Assembly (NCBI RefSeq): GCF_023015905.1
Contig: NZ_JALKBD010000002.1
Coordinates: 186,001-250,000 of the forward strand
Origin: Arenibacter sp. F20364
Lineage (GTDB): Bacteria > Bacteroidota > Bacteroidia > Flavobacteriales > Flavobacteriaceae
Reading direction: 5' to 3'
Length of the DNA: 64,000 bases
The translations under genes and the position numbers were made by a program. The notes under the pieces are model-generated. The model was given only the letters and a program-made list of their open reading frames with translations, had not been told where the DNA came from and searched no databases. This document shows positions 7,411 to 16,406 of this stretch, piece by piece (positions within the stretch are counted from its first letter, which is position 1; every line of letters starts with the position of its first letter).

Positions 7411-8739
7411 TTGGACCCAGACCCCCTTAGTTTATTATTGAATTTTATAGCACTCGACAGCGGTTTTGCTCTAAAAATCGCAATACTTTTTATTCTCTTA
7501 TTTTTCTCTGCTCTTATTTCTGGGGCCGAAGTTGCTTTTTTTGGTCTATCCCAAACCGATATTAATGAGATAGAGGAAAAAAAGACGGCCAAAGGGAAGA
7601 TCATTGTTGAGCTATTGGATCGCCCCAAAAAGCTTTTGGCTACCATATTAATTGCGAATAATGCCATAAATATTGGTGTCGTTTTGTTGTTCAATAATAT
7701 AGGGGACACCATTTTTGCGGACATTACCTATGTAATTTTAGGACTTGTTCCCGTACGTTTTCTCTTGGAAGTCGTAGTGGTTACCTTTTTAATATTAATG
7801 TTTGGGGAGATTTTGCCCAAGGTTTATGCCAATCGAAATAGATTTACCTTCGCCTATTTCATGACTTTTCCTTTGAAGGTGTTGGATTTTGTCTTCTCTC
7901 CTTTAAGTTTGCCAATGAGGTCTGCCACAATTTTCCTGTACAACAAATTGGGCAAGCAGAAATCTAACCTTAATGTAGGCCATTTGTCCCAGGCACTGGA
8001 GCTAACTTCGGAGGGCGATACCACGATAGAAGAACAAAAAATACTGGAGGGCATCGTCTCTTTTGGAAATACCGACACCAAACAGGTGATGCGGCCGAGG
8101 ATAGATATTTTTGCCTTGAACGAGGAAATGAAATTTTTGGAGGTCTTGGCGGAAATAAAAACTCAGGGCTACTCTAGAATACCGGTTTTTTCTCAAAATA
8201 TGGACAATGTACTGGGGGTACTTTATGTTAAGGATCTCCTGCCCTATATAGATCGAAAAACCTTTAATTGGATGTCTTTGATCAGGGAGCCCTATTTTGT
8301 TCCCGAGAATAAAAAATTGGACAACTTGTTGCTGGATTTCCAGACCAAGAAAAATCATTTGGCCGTTGTGGTGGATGAGTATGGGGGTACTTCCGGAATA
8401 GTTACCCTTGAAGATATTATTGAGGAAATTGTAGGGGATATCAGTGATGAGTTTGATGATGAGGACTTAATTTTTTCCAAGTTGGACGATTTTAACTATG
8501 TCTTTGATGGCAAAACTGCTTTGAAGGATTTTTATAGAGTGGCCAAAATTGAGGATGAGGATGATTTTGAGGAGAAAAAGGGAGAATCTGAAACGGTTGC
8601 CGGTTTTGTTCTGGAAATTGCCGGAAGTTTCCCCAAAAGGGGCGAGGTGGTAATCTTCAAAGATTATAAATTTATTGTGGAGAGTCTGGATAAAAAACGT
8701 TTGAAACAAATAAAAATAACATTGCCCCATGAAGCGTAA
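7411..8739 (+). CDS. gldE: Gliding motility-associated protein GldE (CNNM/CorC-type)
   Basis: 442 residues with a probable TTG start 25 bp after ssb. The N-terminal DUF21/CNNM membrane domain has about four hydrophobic segments (residues 20-190). A CBS pair follows (about 205-325, with MRPRIDIFALNEEM and VVVDEYGGTSGIVTLEDIIEEIVGD split across the second CBS end). The C-terminal CorC/HlyC FAD-like domain lies at about 350-440 (FVLEIAGSFPKRGEVV). Genetics in Flavobacterium johnsoniae links gldE to gldD and to assembly of the gliding/type IX secretion machinery; CNNM relatives are Mg transporters. It overlaps gldD by 11 bp, indicating coupling. Confidence 0.92.
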   Translation: MDPDPLSLLLNFIALDSGFALKIAILFILLFFSALISGAEVAFFGLSQTDINEIEEKKTAKGKIIVELLDRPKKLLATILIANNAINIGVVLLFNNIGDTIFADITYVILGLVPVRFLLEVVVVTFLILMFGEILPKVYANRNRFTFAYFMTFPLKVLDFVFSPLSLPMRSATIFLYNKLGKQKSNLNVGHLSQALELTSEGDTTIEEQKILEGIVSFGNTDTKQVMRPRIDIFALNEEMKFLEVLAEIKTQGYSRIPVFSQNMDNVLGVLYVKDLLPYIDRKTFNWMSLIREPYFVPENKKLDNLLLDFQTKKNHLAVVVDEYGGTSGIVTLEDIIEEIVGDISDEFDDEDLIFSKLDDFNYVFDGKTALKDFYRVAKIEDEDDFEEKKGESETVAGFVLEIAGSFPKRGEVVIFKDYKFIVESLDKKRLKQIKITLPHEA

Positions 8740-9283
8740 CCTCGGACTTATGATTTTTTTGACTTGTCTTGTGTCGGCATGCCAGGACAATTTTTTGCCC
8801 AAGCCCAAGGCCATGTTGAGGTTGGAATATCCCACTGGTAAGCAGGGAAAGTTGGAAACAGAACACTTTTCTGTCAAGTACAATGAATTGGCGAAACTAA
8901 AATCTGTGTCCAATACCTCTTTTACCTTGGACTATCCGCTAATGAAAGGGTCTATTTTTATTAATTATAAGCCGGTAAACGGTAATTTGGACAAGCTGCT
9001 TACCGATGCACAAAAATTAAGCTATGAGCATGTAGTGAAGGCTGATGGCATTTATGAAGAACCAGTAGTTAATGAGCCCGCTAAGGTATTTGGAATGTAT
9101 TATGAGGTTAAGGGAAATGCCGCCTCGCAATCCCAATTTTATGTAACGGACAGTACAAAACACTTTGTTACCGGCTCATTGTATTTTTATGCCAAACCCA
9201 ATTATGATTCAATTCTGCCGGCAGCGGTACATTTGCAACAAGATATTCGCAATATTATTGAATCCTTACGCTGGAAGGAGTAG
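8729..9283 (+). CDS. gldD: Gliding motility lipoprotein GldD
   Basis: 184 residues. The signal sequence MKRNLGLMIFLTCLVSAC ends in a lipobox with Cys18, and the mature protein starts CQDNFLPKPKAMLRLEYP, the conserved GldD N-terminus. GldD is required for gliding and type IX secretion in F. johnsoniae. The start lies inside the gldE 3' end (11-bp overlap), the standard arrangement. The C-terminus IRNIIESLRWKE is typical. This block implies that the organism has, or descends from, a gliding/T9SS lineage. Confidence 0.93.
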   Translation: MKRNLGLMIFLTCLVSACQDNFLPKPKAMLRLEYPTGKQGKLETEHFSVKYNELAKLKSVSNTSFTLDYPLMKGSIFINYKPVNGNLDKLLTDAQKLSYEHVVKADGIYEEPVVNEPAKVFGMYYEVKGNAASQSQFYVTDSTKHFVTGSLYFYAKPNYDSILPAAVHLQQDIRNIIESLRWKE

Positions 9284-9290
9284 CAATTGA

Positions 9291-9710
9291 TTATTTGCTT
9301 TTCAATAAATCTTCAGCTTCCTTGATACTGGAATTTATTTGATCTCTTAGAGCCTTTACTTTGGTCTCTTCCTCATCCAGCCATTTTTGCTTTTCTTCCG
9401 TCAAGGTTTTTCCGTTCAATATCTCGTCCCCATCAAAACGATCGCCAAAGCCTTTCATCCAATCCATCATAGCCTTGTGGGCAGCCTTTAAGTCCTCCCT
9501 GGCGGCTACATAGTCTTCGGAAGAAGTATCGTTCGTGATTTTTTCATCCAATTGGGAGACCAGTTTGCCTATGGTCCCCATTTTGGGCATTACCTCGTCA
9601 TGAATGGCCATTACACCTTTCATTTTTGAATTATCTTTGTTTTGGTCTTTACAGGAGTGGGCAACTGCAATTACAACTGAAAGAATAAGAATTAATTTTA
9701 TTTTTGTCAT
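9291..9710 (-). CDS. Helical lipoprotein of unknown function
   Basis: 139 residues with a lipobox ending VIAVAHSC (Cys20). The rest is charged, Lys/Glu-rich and predicted to be coiled coil (DLKAAHKAMMDWMKGF, EEETKVKALRDQINSSIKEA). Flavobacterial relatives are often mislabelled as viral A-type inclusion proteins because of the coiled coil. No catalytic motif is visible. It converges on gldD with only 7 bp between the stop codons. Confidence 0.7.
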   Translation of the reverse strand: MTKIKLILILSVVIAVAHSCKDQNKDNSKMKGVMAIHDEVMPKMGTIGKLVSQLDEKITNDTSSEDYVAAREDLKAAHKAMMDWMKGFGDRFDGDEILNGKTLTEEKQKWLDEEETKVKALRDQINSSIKEAEDLLKSK

Positions 9711-10132
9711 CGGGTAAATTTTACTGCTATCAAAGTGGCCAAAGAGGCCTTTTAAGTTAATTTTTGAGTTAGGACGACTGTTTTTATAAGTTCAATACCC
9801 TCCTTTTAAAAAGAAAGCAAAGATACTGAATTGGTAGTGTTATAAGCGGGTTTTCGATTCTATTTTAACAAAAATACACGGGATTAAATTGTGCTTTGAT
9901 TTATTTCTTTAATAATTGAACCTAAAAATTGGTTTAGGTCACAAAAATGATAATTCTTTAAGGGTCTTGTTAAAAAGTAGAACGCTGTATTCTTAAGGAA
10001 TACAGGGAAATTCGCCTGGACGCCAATAGTTTGGGAAGATAAAACCACCTTTGAAATCAATTCCATGTTAATTTGCGTGTATAAATCATTAAAATTCTGT
10101 AAATTAATTGCATAACCTAAAAATTCTATATA
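9711..10132. other. 422-bp intergenic region with one hairpin
   Basis: No convincing gene. The minus-strand open frame here (to about 9884) has low-complexity AT-driven composition and no family resemblance. One clear structure is CTGTATTC at 9985-9992 paired with GAATACAG at 9998-10005 around a 5-nt loop, without a T-run. The region holds the promoters of the divergent genes on both sides, but no box was strong enough to assign. Confidence 0.4.
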
Positions 10133-10588
10133 ATGAAACAATTTGCGCTCCCTATTAGGTTTGGTATAGCTGTTAGTGGTTCATTAATTGCCTATTTTTT
10201 ATTATTGTCACTTTTTAATCTGCATACCAATATATTTTACAGTCTATTTAATGGTGTAATCACGGGCTTTGGAATATATGAGGCCATAAAATACTTTAGG
10301 GTTAAGGAAGGGCCTGCCTTTAATTATGGCAAAGGTTTTACTGCAGGAATTATCACCGGCTTTGTAGGTACGCTGATTTTTACAATATTTTTTGCCTTTT
10401 ATTCTACGGAGATCAATCTCGGATTTTTGGATGAACTTTCCAAGGTGTGGTTCAAGGATTACAACACCTCAGAGGGCATTGTCTTCTTTACTGTGGCCAT
10501 TATGGGCTTTGCTACTTCACTGGTATTGACCCTTTCATTTATGCAATTGTTTAAGTCTTCGAACAACCTCAAAAGAAAATCGGCTTAA
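10133..10588 (+). CDS. DUF4199-type four-helix membrane protein
   Basis: 151 residues with four hydrophobic segments (about 10-30, 38-55, 72-95, 120-142) and a short Lys-rich C-terminus. Pattern and length fit the DUF4199 membrane proteins common in Bacteroidetes. YGKGFTAGIITGFVGTLIFT between helices 2 and 3 is characteristic of that family. Function is unknown. No partner gene is adjacent; rplU follows under its own promoter. Confidence 0.7.
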   Translation: MKQFALPIRFGIAVSGSLIAYFLLLSLFNLHTNIFYSLFNGVITGFGIYEAIKYFRVKEGPAFNYGKGFTAGIITGFVGTLIFTIFFAFYSTEINLGFLDELSKVWFKDYNTSEGIVFFTVAIMGFATSLVLTLSFMQLFKSSNNLKRKSA

Positions 10589-10604
10589 AAATCTAAAAAA
10601 TCAC

Positions 10605-10634
10605 TTGTGGATTAAGGATTTAGGAGTATATTTG
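10605..10634 (+). promoter_or_regulatory. Strong flavobacterial promoter of rplU-rpmA
   Basis: TTG at 10605-10607, a 19-nt spacer and TATATTTG at 10627-10634 match the consensus (-33 TTG, -7 TAnnTTTG) at ideal spacing. Expected transcription start is near 10641, giving a leader of about 48 nt before rplU. Confidence 0.75.
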
Positions 10635-10688
10635 CACCCGCCTAAGTAAATATTAGGCTTGTTCTTAAATTTATAAATAACACAAGCT

Positions 10689-11225
10689 ATGTACGCAATT
10701 GTAGAGATAGCAGGGCAGCAATTTAAAGTTGCGAAAGACCAAAAAGTGTATGTGCACCGTTTACAAGACGAAGAAGGTAGCAAAGTAACCTTTGATAACG
10801 TTCTTTTGTTGGAAGATGGTAGTAACATTACAATTGGCGCCCCAGCTATAGACGGAGCCGCTGTTGAGGCTAAAGTCATTAAGCACCTAAAAGGTGATAA
10901 GGTAATTGTCTTTAAAAAGAAAAGACGTAAAGGTTACAAAAAGAAAAACGGTCACCGTCAATATTTGACAGAACTGGTAATAGAAGGTATAGTTGCCTCT
11001 GGTGCCAAAAAAGCTGAGAAAAAGACGGAACCAAAAAAAGAAGCTAAGCCCGCCGCTAAAAAAACAGAGGTAAAAGCTGATGCACCAAAGAAAGTGGAAG
11101 CTAAAGCAACTACTGAGGATTTGAGTAAGAATACGGTTGCTGAGCTAAGGGAATTGGCAAAAGCTAAAGGAGTTGAAGGTTATTCTTCAATGAAAAAAGC
11201 AGAATTAATTGCCGCTTTAAGTTAA
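10689..11225 (+). CDS. rplU: 50S ribosomal protein L21 with C-terminal HeH/SAP-like extension
   Basis: 178 residues. Residues 1-102 are a normal L21 (MYAIVEIAGQQFKVAKDQ, KKRRKGYKKKNGHRQ, the rRNA-binding loop). A Lys/Ala/Pro linker follows (about 108-143), then a helix-extension-helix motif, LSKNTVAELRELAKAKGVEG and SSMKKAELIAAL, resembling Rho-N/SAP nucleic-acid-binding modules. The extension occurs in several Bacteroidetes L21 proteins; its role on the ribosome is not established. It is co-transcribed with rpmA 24 bp downstream. Confidence 0.95.
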   Translation: MYAIVEIAGQQFKVAKDQKVYVHRLQDEEGSKVTFDNVLLLEDGSNITIGAPAIDGAAVEAKVIKHLKGDKVIVFKKKRRKGYKKKNGHRQYLTELVIEGIVASGAKKAEKKTEPKKEAKPAAKKTEVKADAPKKVEAKATTEDLSKNTVAELRELAKAKGVEGYSSMKKAELIAALS

Positions 11226-11249
11226 TAACAAGAATTAAAACAATATATC

Positions 11250-11510
11250 ATGGCACATAAGAAAGGTGTAGGTAGTTCTAAAAACGGTAGGGAATCAGAA
11301 TCAAAACGTTTGGGCGTTAAGATTTATGGTGGACAAGCTGCCATTGCTGGGAACATCATTGTAAGACAACGTGGTACTAAGCATAACCCAGGTGAAAATG
11401 TTTATGCTGGAAAAGATCATACTTTGCATGCAAGGGTAGATGGTCTTGTAAAATTCCAAAAGAAAGCAGGAGGTAAATCCTATGTTTCTATTGAGCCTTT
11501 TGAGGCTTAA
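11250..11510 (+). CDS. rpmA: 50S ribosomal protein L27
   Basis: 86 residues beginning [20 protein letters not shown], the N-terminus that reaches the peptidyl-transferase centre. [20 protein letters not shown] is the family core. There is no Firmicutes-type cleavable N-terminal extension. Second gene of the rplU-rpmA unit, followed by a strong terminator. Confidence 0.97.
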   Translation: MAHKKGVGSSKNGRESESKRLGVKIYGGQAAIAGNIIVRQRGTKHNPGENVYAGKDHTLHARVDGLVKFQKKAGGKSYVSIEPFEA

Positions 11511-11532
11511 TACTTTACAGCTTTTAAATATT

Positions 11533-11566
11533 AAAAAACTCTTTCCATGGTCGGAAAGAGTTTTTT
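11533..11566 (+). terminator. Intrinsic terminator of rplU-rpmA
   Basis: AAAAAACTCTTTCC (11533-11546) pairs with GGAAAGAGTTTTTT (11553-11566) across a 6-nt loop, with a T-run. The symmetrical A/T flanks mean it may also stop the convergent reductase gene. Confidence 0.88.
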
Positions 11567-11591
11567 GTTTTTACTGAATACTATATTTGTT

Positions 11592-12695
11592 TTACCATTT
11601 TTGATTTCTGAAATTTTTCGCTTTGGCAAAGGCAACGGTTTCAGATAAATAGTCTACTAGGTTGTAGCTAGGTATGGGCAAGATACTCTCCAATAGGCTT
11701 GTGTCCCATTCATTGGGTTTAGAGGTCATATACGGGTGTAGATGTAGGCCGATGGTTTCATAGTAAAACTCTTCCAATTTTGAGGAAAACCCTGTTGAGG
11801 TGTTAATTTTATCTTCGGTAAAACTATAATTGGAGAACCCAACGACTTTTAAAATTTTGGCTATGCCATTTTTCATGTTCGTTTCCTTGGAATTAACAAT
11901 GTTTAATTGTTGAATCTCCGTAGTTATCACCATGGCAATAACCCGAGCGGCATAATCGGTGGGTATAATATTTAATCCTGTTTCCGCGTTGGTCGTTATT
12001 CGTATGGCCTCCTTGGAATTACTATTATGAAAGAATTTCGCAAAAAGGTAAAAAACCATGTATTTTGAAATGAAGTAATTTGGGCTCTCATTAATATTTC
12101 CTCCGAGAACGCTGGGCCGTAAAATTTGAATAGGAATATTGCTCTCCCTACCGGCCTTAAAGAGAAATTTCTCGGAAGCGTGTTTCGAGGCCTCGTAATG
12201 GTTGCGATAGTTGCCGTTCTTTATGTTGCTATAGTCATTATCCAGGAGCCCGCCGATATTTCCCGCGGCGAATGCCGTGCTTATATAAACGAATTTATCA
12301 ATGTGCTTGCAATATGTATTGAAAATATCTTTGGTGAACTGTAGATTTTGAACGAATATTTCCTCCTTGGCGGCAGGGTCTGTGGATAAGTTGACAAAAC
12401 CGGCTGAGTGAATAAAGTAGTCCAATTTATGGTTTCCTAGGAAAGAAGTTGGATTAAATAATTCTTCCGCATCTACTGTGCTTATTTTCTTTAAGATTTC
12501 AGGAAGGTTCTTTTTTACAAAATCCGAGGCAAATTCACTTGATACTACATTTATTATACGTTGTACAGGGCTAACAGAAGTTTTACTACGAACAGGGAGA
12601 AAAATGGTTTCAATATTTTGGAAGTGAAGTTCCAAAAGTGAAAATAATACTCTAGAACCTAAGGTTCCAGTAGCTCCGGTTAAGAGTATGTTCAT
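11592..12695 (-). CDS. SDR-family NAD(P)-binding protein, thioester-reductase/male-sterility type
   Basis: 367 residues. The nucleotide-binding GATGTLGSRVLFSLLE motif is at residues 7-22, a short-chain dehydrogenase YxxxK appears as YEASKHASEKFLF near 168, and YISTAFAAG precedes it. The order matches the NAD_binding_4 (male sterility/thioester reductase) extended SDR group, which reduces acyl-thioesters or acts on sugar nucleotides. There is no adjacent peptide synthetase or acyl carrier protein, so the substrate is open. The phosphopantetheinyl transferase 1.6 kb away could be a functional link but lies on the other strand. Confidence 0.75.
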   Translation of the reverse strand: MNILLTGATGTLGSRVLFSLLELHFQNIETIFLPVRSKTSVSPVQRIINVVSSEFASDFVKKNLPEILKKISTVDAEELFNPTSFLGNHKLDYFIHSAGFVNLSTDPAAKEEIFVQNLQFTKDIFNTYCKHIDKFVYISTAFAAGNIGGLLDNDYSNIKNGNYRNHYEASKHASEKFLFKAGRESNIPIQILRPSVLGGNINESPNYFISKYMVFYLFAKFFHNSNSKEAIRITTNAETGLNIIPTDYAARVIAMVITTEIQQLNIVNSKETNMKNGIAKILKVVGFSNYSFTEDKINTSTGFSSKLEEFYYETIGLHLHPYMTSKPNEWDTSLLESILPIPSYNLVDYLSETVAFAKAKNFRNQKW

Positions 12696-12720
12696 TAAGT
12701 TGGTTTGGGAATTAAAAAGT

Positions 12721-12757
12721 CAAAATCCTTATCTGTTTGATTATGATAAGGATTTTG
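12721..12757 (-). terminator. Intrinsic terminator behind ahcY
   Basis: CAAAATCCTTATC (12721-12733) pairs with GATAAGGATTTTG (12745-12757), loop 11 nt. On the minus strand it is followed by ACTTTTT, which fits termination of ahcY before the reductase gene. Confidence 0.8.
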
Positions 12758-12805
12758 GCTTTAAGTAAAAAAGTTTTCTTGAATCTTTCCGAACAAGAAT
12801 AGCAG

Positions 12806-14122
12806 CTAGTACCTGTAATAATCGGGTTTAAATGGACCATTAACAGTTACGCCTATATATTCGGCCTGTTCTGGTCTTAGGGTTTCCAATTCCACTCCCA
12901 ATCGGGATAGGTGCAAAGCGGCTACCTTTTCGTCCAAATGTTTTGGAAGCATATAGACCTCGTTATTGTATTTGTCACCGTGGTTCCAAAGTTCCATTTG
13001 TGCTAAGGTTTGATTGGTAAACGAGTTGCTCATTACAAAACTTGGATGGCCGGTAGCACATCCTAGATTTACCAATCTACCTTCGGCCAAAAGAATAATA
13101 TCCTTACCTTCAAGGGTGTATTTATCTACCTGTGGTTTTATTTCGTCCTTGGTATGGCCGTAATTCTTGTTCAACCATGCCATGTCTATTTCATTGTCAA
13201 AATGGCCAATATTACATACGATGACCTTGTCTTTCATCGCCTTAAAATGCTGTGACTGAATAATATCCTTATTACCTGTAGTGGTTATTACGATATCTGC
13301 ATTTCCAACAACAGTATCCATTCTTTTCACCTCAAATCCGTCCATTGCTGCCTGAAGCGCACATATTGGGTCAATTTCCGTAACGGTAACAATAGAACCG
13401 GCCCCTTTAAAAGATGCAGCTGTACCTTTACCTACATCTCCATAACCGGCAACTACTACTCTTTTACCGGCAAGCATTGTATCTGTGGCCCTTCGAATGG
13501 CATCTACAGCACTTTCCCTACATCCGTATTTGTTGTCGAATTTGGATTTGGTAACAGAATCGTTAACATTGATGGCAGGCATTGGCAAGGTTCCTTTTTT
13601 TACTCTTTCATAAAGCCTATGGACACCTGTAGTGGTCTCTTCGGAAAGGCCTTTGATATTCGAAGCCAATTCGGGGTATTTGTCCAATACCATATTGGTA
13701 AGGTCGCCACCGTCATCCAAGATCATGTTCAATGGCTGGCGATCCTCGCCGAAAAATAGAGTCTGCTCTATAGCCCAGTTAAATTCCTCTTCGTTCATTC
13801 CCTTCCATGCGTATACGGGTATTCCGGCAGCCGCAATAGCTGCAGCGGCCTGGTCCTGGGTTGAGAAAATATTACAGGAACTCCAAGTGACATCTGCTCC
13901 TAGGGCTACCAAAGTTTCAATAAGCACGGCAGTCTGTATAGTCATATGCAAACACCCGGCAATACGGGCGCCTTTGAGAGGCTGATCGTTTCCATATTCC
14001 TCCCGCAAGGACATTAAGCCCGGCATTTCGGCTTCCGCAAGTTCAATTTCTTTTCTCCCCCATTTGGCCAAGCCAATATCTTTTACTTTATAAGGGACGT
14101 AAGGAATGGTTTTAGTACTCAT
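12806..14122 (-). CDS. ahcY: Adenosylhomocysteinase (SAH hydrolase)
   Basis: 438 residues, the usual bacterial length. It converts S-adenosylhomocysteine to adenosine and homocysteine in the methyl cycle and uses bound NAD. Substrate-site segments [18 protein letters not shown] and [19 protein letters not shown] are visible. The NAD fold GxGxxG is [14 protein letters not shown] near residue 215. The C-terminus PFKPDYYRY ends in the conserved Lys-Pro-Asp-x-Tyr-Arg-Tyr that caps the neighbouring NAD site. It is separated from the divergent phosphopantetheinyl transferase by a 190-bp AT-rich region. Confidence 0.97.
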   Translation of the reverse strand: MSTKTIPYVPYKVKDIGLAKWGRKEIELAEAEMPGLMSLREEYGNDQPLKGARIAGCLHMTIQTAVLIETLVALGADVTWSSCNIFSTQDQAAAAIAAAGIPVYAWKGMNEEEFNWAIEQTLFFGEDRQPLNMILDDGGDLTNMVLDKYPELASNIKGLSEETTTGVHRLYERVKKGTLPMPAINVNDSVTKSKFDNKYGCRESAVDAIRRATDTMLAGKRVVVAGYGDVGKGTAASFKGAGSIVTVTEIDPICALQAAMDGFEVKRMDTVVGNADIVITTTGNKDIIQSQHFKAMKDKVIVCNIGHFDNEIDMAWLNKNYGHTKDEIKPQVDKYTLEGKDIILLAEGRLVNLGCATGHPSFVMSNSFTNQTLAQMELWNHGDKYNNEVYMLPKHLDEKVAALHLSRLGVELETLRPEQAEYIGVTVNGPFKPDYYRY

Positions 14123-14314
14123 ATATTTTTTTGTTATAATTAATTGGTCATATTCTTATGCAAAATAAAATTAGGAGTAATTGATCAGAAAATAATATAA
14201 TTGAAGAATATCTTCGATTAGTCTATTTCTTCTCCTTTTTTATTTTTATTTTAGTAATAGTACAATTAACTTAATTTTTGCATTTGCAAAGGTAGTAATA
14301 ACTTAAATAATCCA

Positions 14315-14947
14315 ATGCCTCTTTACAAAACAATAACAGTTGATGACAAGGCTAAAGTCTTGATTTGGAAAGTTGAAGAAACGGAATCCCAGCTTTCAGA
14401 AGGGGTTGTGCTTACTCCACATTGCCAAGAACGCATGATGGGGATGAAATCGGAACTGCACAGAAGGGGTTTTTTGAGTATAAGGCATTTAATGGCGGTA
14501 GAGGGCTATGTAGATCATGATCTATTCTACGATGATGCAGGCAAACCACATTTGAAGGATGGCAAGTTTATCTCCATTACCCATTCCCACGAATTTACAG
14601 GCATTATTATTTCGGATTCCACAGAGGTTGGAATCGATATTGAAATGCAGCGTGATAAGATTCTAAGGATTGCCAATAAGTATACTCCTTTAGAGGAATA
14701 TAAAACTGTGGCAAATTCAGATGCTCTAATTAGAAAACTGACTATTGTTTGGGGCGCCAAGGAATCCTTGTTCAAGATATATGCCCAACACGGACTAAGT
14801 TTTTTGCACCATATAAATATTACGGATTTTTCTTTGTCCGACTCCGAGACCACGGGGACCATTCTTTATAAGGGAAAATCTTCCCATTACAATATTATAT
14901 TTTTGGAGTTTGAAGGATATACCTGTGTGTATGCCATCAAAAATTAG
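14315..14947 (+). CDS. 4'-phosphopantetheinyl transferase superfamily protein
   Basis: 210 residues, Sfp/AcpT-like. The metal-binding VGIDIE motif is at about residues 107-112 and the second signature WGAKESLFKIYA at about 148-159; both are intact. It transfers phosphopantetheine from CoA to a carrier protein. Length and sequence fit the single-domain Bacteroidetes type often found divergent from ahcY. No carrier protein gene is near, so the target is unknown. Confidence 0.88.
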   Translation: MPLYKTITVDDKAKVLIWKVEETESQLSEGVVLTPHCQERMMGMKSELHRRGFLSIRHLMAVEGYVDHDLFYDDAGKPHLKDGKFISITHSHEFTGIIISDSTEVGIDIEMQRDKILRIANKYTPLEEYKTVANSDALIRKLTIVWGAKESLFKIYAQHGLSFLHHINITDFSLSDSETTGTILYKGKSSHYNIIFLEFEGYTCVYAIKN

Positions 14948-15208
14948 TGGTATACACCAAGGTTAACACGGCAATATTCAAATAGCAAATATCATAGTTC
15001 CTTTTTCTAGGTTAAGTTAAATGGCTTAATCGGAAATCAATGGCCTAGCCAAGGCACTTAGAAGTATTTTTCTTAAAAACATCCTAAAACTTAAATGTGA
15101 AAAGTTATTTTTGAGGTATGTTGAACGTCAATACGTCTCAAAATCACCCAAGATAAACAGCTGCTGACAAAGGAGATAAAATTGTCTTTTGAGTTGATTG
15201 GAAAGAGT

Positions 15209-15237
15209 TTGGTTGACCCTGAGAATAATTAGATTTG
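15209..15237 (+). promoter_or_regulatory. Promoter directly upstream of the pnuC unit
   Basis: TTG at 15209-15211, an 18-nt spacer and TAGATTTG at 15230-15237 give a near-perfect flavobacterial promoter. The predicted start lies only about 6 nt before the ATG at 15250, so transcripts would be almost leaderless. The rest of the 302-bp gap (14948-15208) shows no gene or other clear structure. Confidence 0.65.
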
Positions 15238-15249
15238 ACCTGAGTAACT

Positions 15250-15888
15250 ATGAGCCCCATTTTCGATTGGATTTTTGCCCAATATCAAGATACGCCAACC
15301 TATTTAATAGTTTTGGAAATGGTAGGGGTGCTTTTTGGATTTTTAAGTGTTTGGTATTCCATGCGAGAGAACATTTTGGTATTCCCAACAGGAATTCTTA
15401 GTACCGGAGTGTTCGTATATATACTTTTTGTTTTTGGGTTATTGGGAGATATGCTGATCAATGCGTACTATTTTGCAATGAGTATCTACGGATGGTATAT
15501 ATGGACTAGAAAGGTAGATGAGACACATTTTATTCCAATAACAAAAACAACTGCCAAGGAAAGAAAATGGATAGTTGTTTTATTTGGGTCTACGGTTTTA
15601 TTTGTTGTTTTGGTATATGTGGTATTTAATTAGTTGGACAGTTGGACAGCTTATGTAGATGCCCTAACAACGGCCGTATTCTTTGTGGGAATGTGGCTGA
15701 TGGCAAAGAAAAAACTTGAAAATTGGGTATATTGGATAATCGGTGATGTAATATCGGTTCCACTATATTTGTATAAAGGACTTATATTTACATCTCTTCA
15801 ATATTTATTGTTCACCATTATTGCCATTTTCGGATACCTTGCATGGAAGAAAAGTTTAAACAAGAGCCCTCAAGTATTATTAAAGTAG
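15250..15888 (+). pseudogene. pnuC: PnuC-family vitamin/nicotinamide riboside transporter interrupted by an in-frame TAG
   Basis: A PnuC-like membrane protein of about 212 codons is split by one TAG at 15631-15633 with the frame continuing on both sides. The upstream half (127 codons) has about four membrane segments (PTGILSTGVFVYILFVFGLL, YYFAMSIYGWYIWTRK). The downstream half begins LDSWTAYVDALTTAVFFVGM and holds the conserved NWVYWIIGDVISVPLY block. No bases need be added or lost: lysine or a similar codon is expected where TAG stands. A TTG follows the stop immediately and could restart translation. It overlaps the NadR-like gene by 46 bp. Pseudogene, two-part protein, readthrough or sequencing error are all possible. 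Confidence 0.75.
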
Positions 15889-16406
15889 TTTTATTTGGTC
15901 CGGAATCTACGGGAAAAACTACCTTGTCCCAAGATTTGGCCAGACATTACAATACTGTTTGGGTACCCGAATATGCACGTGATTACCTCCAGGATAAATG
16001 GGACAATGAAAAGAAAACCTGTGAGCCCAAAGATTTATTGCCCATAGCTGAAGGGCAGATTAAATTGGAGAATTCCTTGACCAAAAAGGCTAATGAAGTT
16101 TTAATATGCGATACCGATCTTTTGGAGACCAAAGTTTATTCCGAAGCCTACTATTTGGGATATTGTGATCCTGTTCTGGAAACTTACGCACTACAGAATA
16201 GTTACGATATTTATTTTCTAACCTATATAGACATTCCGTGGGAAAAAGACGATCTAAGGGATAAACCGGAGGACCGTGAACGAATGTTTCTTTATTTCAA
16301 GGATACTTTGGAAAAATATAACAGGAATTTTATTATCTTAAAGGGTGATAAAAAAACAAGGCTTACAACGGCCCAGAACTACATTAACCAACTATTAAAA
16401 AAATAA
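15843..16406 (+). CDS. NadR/Ttd14-like P-loop kinase
   Basis: 187 residues. Walker A GPESTGKTTLS is at about residues 20-30, then VPEYARDYLQ, which is typical of the nicotinamide-riboside kinase domain of NadR. Further blocks are CDTDLLETKVY and KPEDRERMF. There is no N-terminal DNA-binding or NMN adenylyltransferase domain, so it is a stand-alone kinase domain. The overlap with pnuC and tight coupling to the next gene (shared base at 16406) suggest an uptake-and-phosphorylation unit for a nucleoside-like vitamin. The substrate is inferred from family and context. Confidence 0.8.
   Translation: MEEKFKQEPSSIIKVVLFGPESTGKTTLSQDLARHYNTVWVPEYARDYLQDKWDNEKKTCEPKDLLPIAEGQIKLENSLTKKANEVLICDTDLLETKVYSEAYYLGYCDPVLETYALQNSYDIYFLTYIDIPWEKDDLRDKPEDRERMFLYFKDTLEKYNRNFIILKGDKKTRLTTAQNYINQLLKK

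Noticed and set aside
9884-10141. Minus-strand open frame of 85 codons before the DUF4199 gene
   Set aside because: AT-driven composition, no family resemblance, overlaps the start of a solid gene on the other strand.
15213-15245. Degenerate TPP riboswitch upstream of pnuC (CTGAGA followed by TGACCTGA)
   Set aside because: The same bases form a much better TTG-N18-TAGATTTG promoter, and the helices P1 and the pyrophosphate arm of a riboswitch cannot be drawn.
15631-15633. Recoding of the pnuC TAG as pyrrolysine
   Set aside because: No sign of pyrrolysine machinery or methylamine genes in the window, and such recoding is not known in this group; a nonsense mutation or error is simpler.
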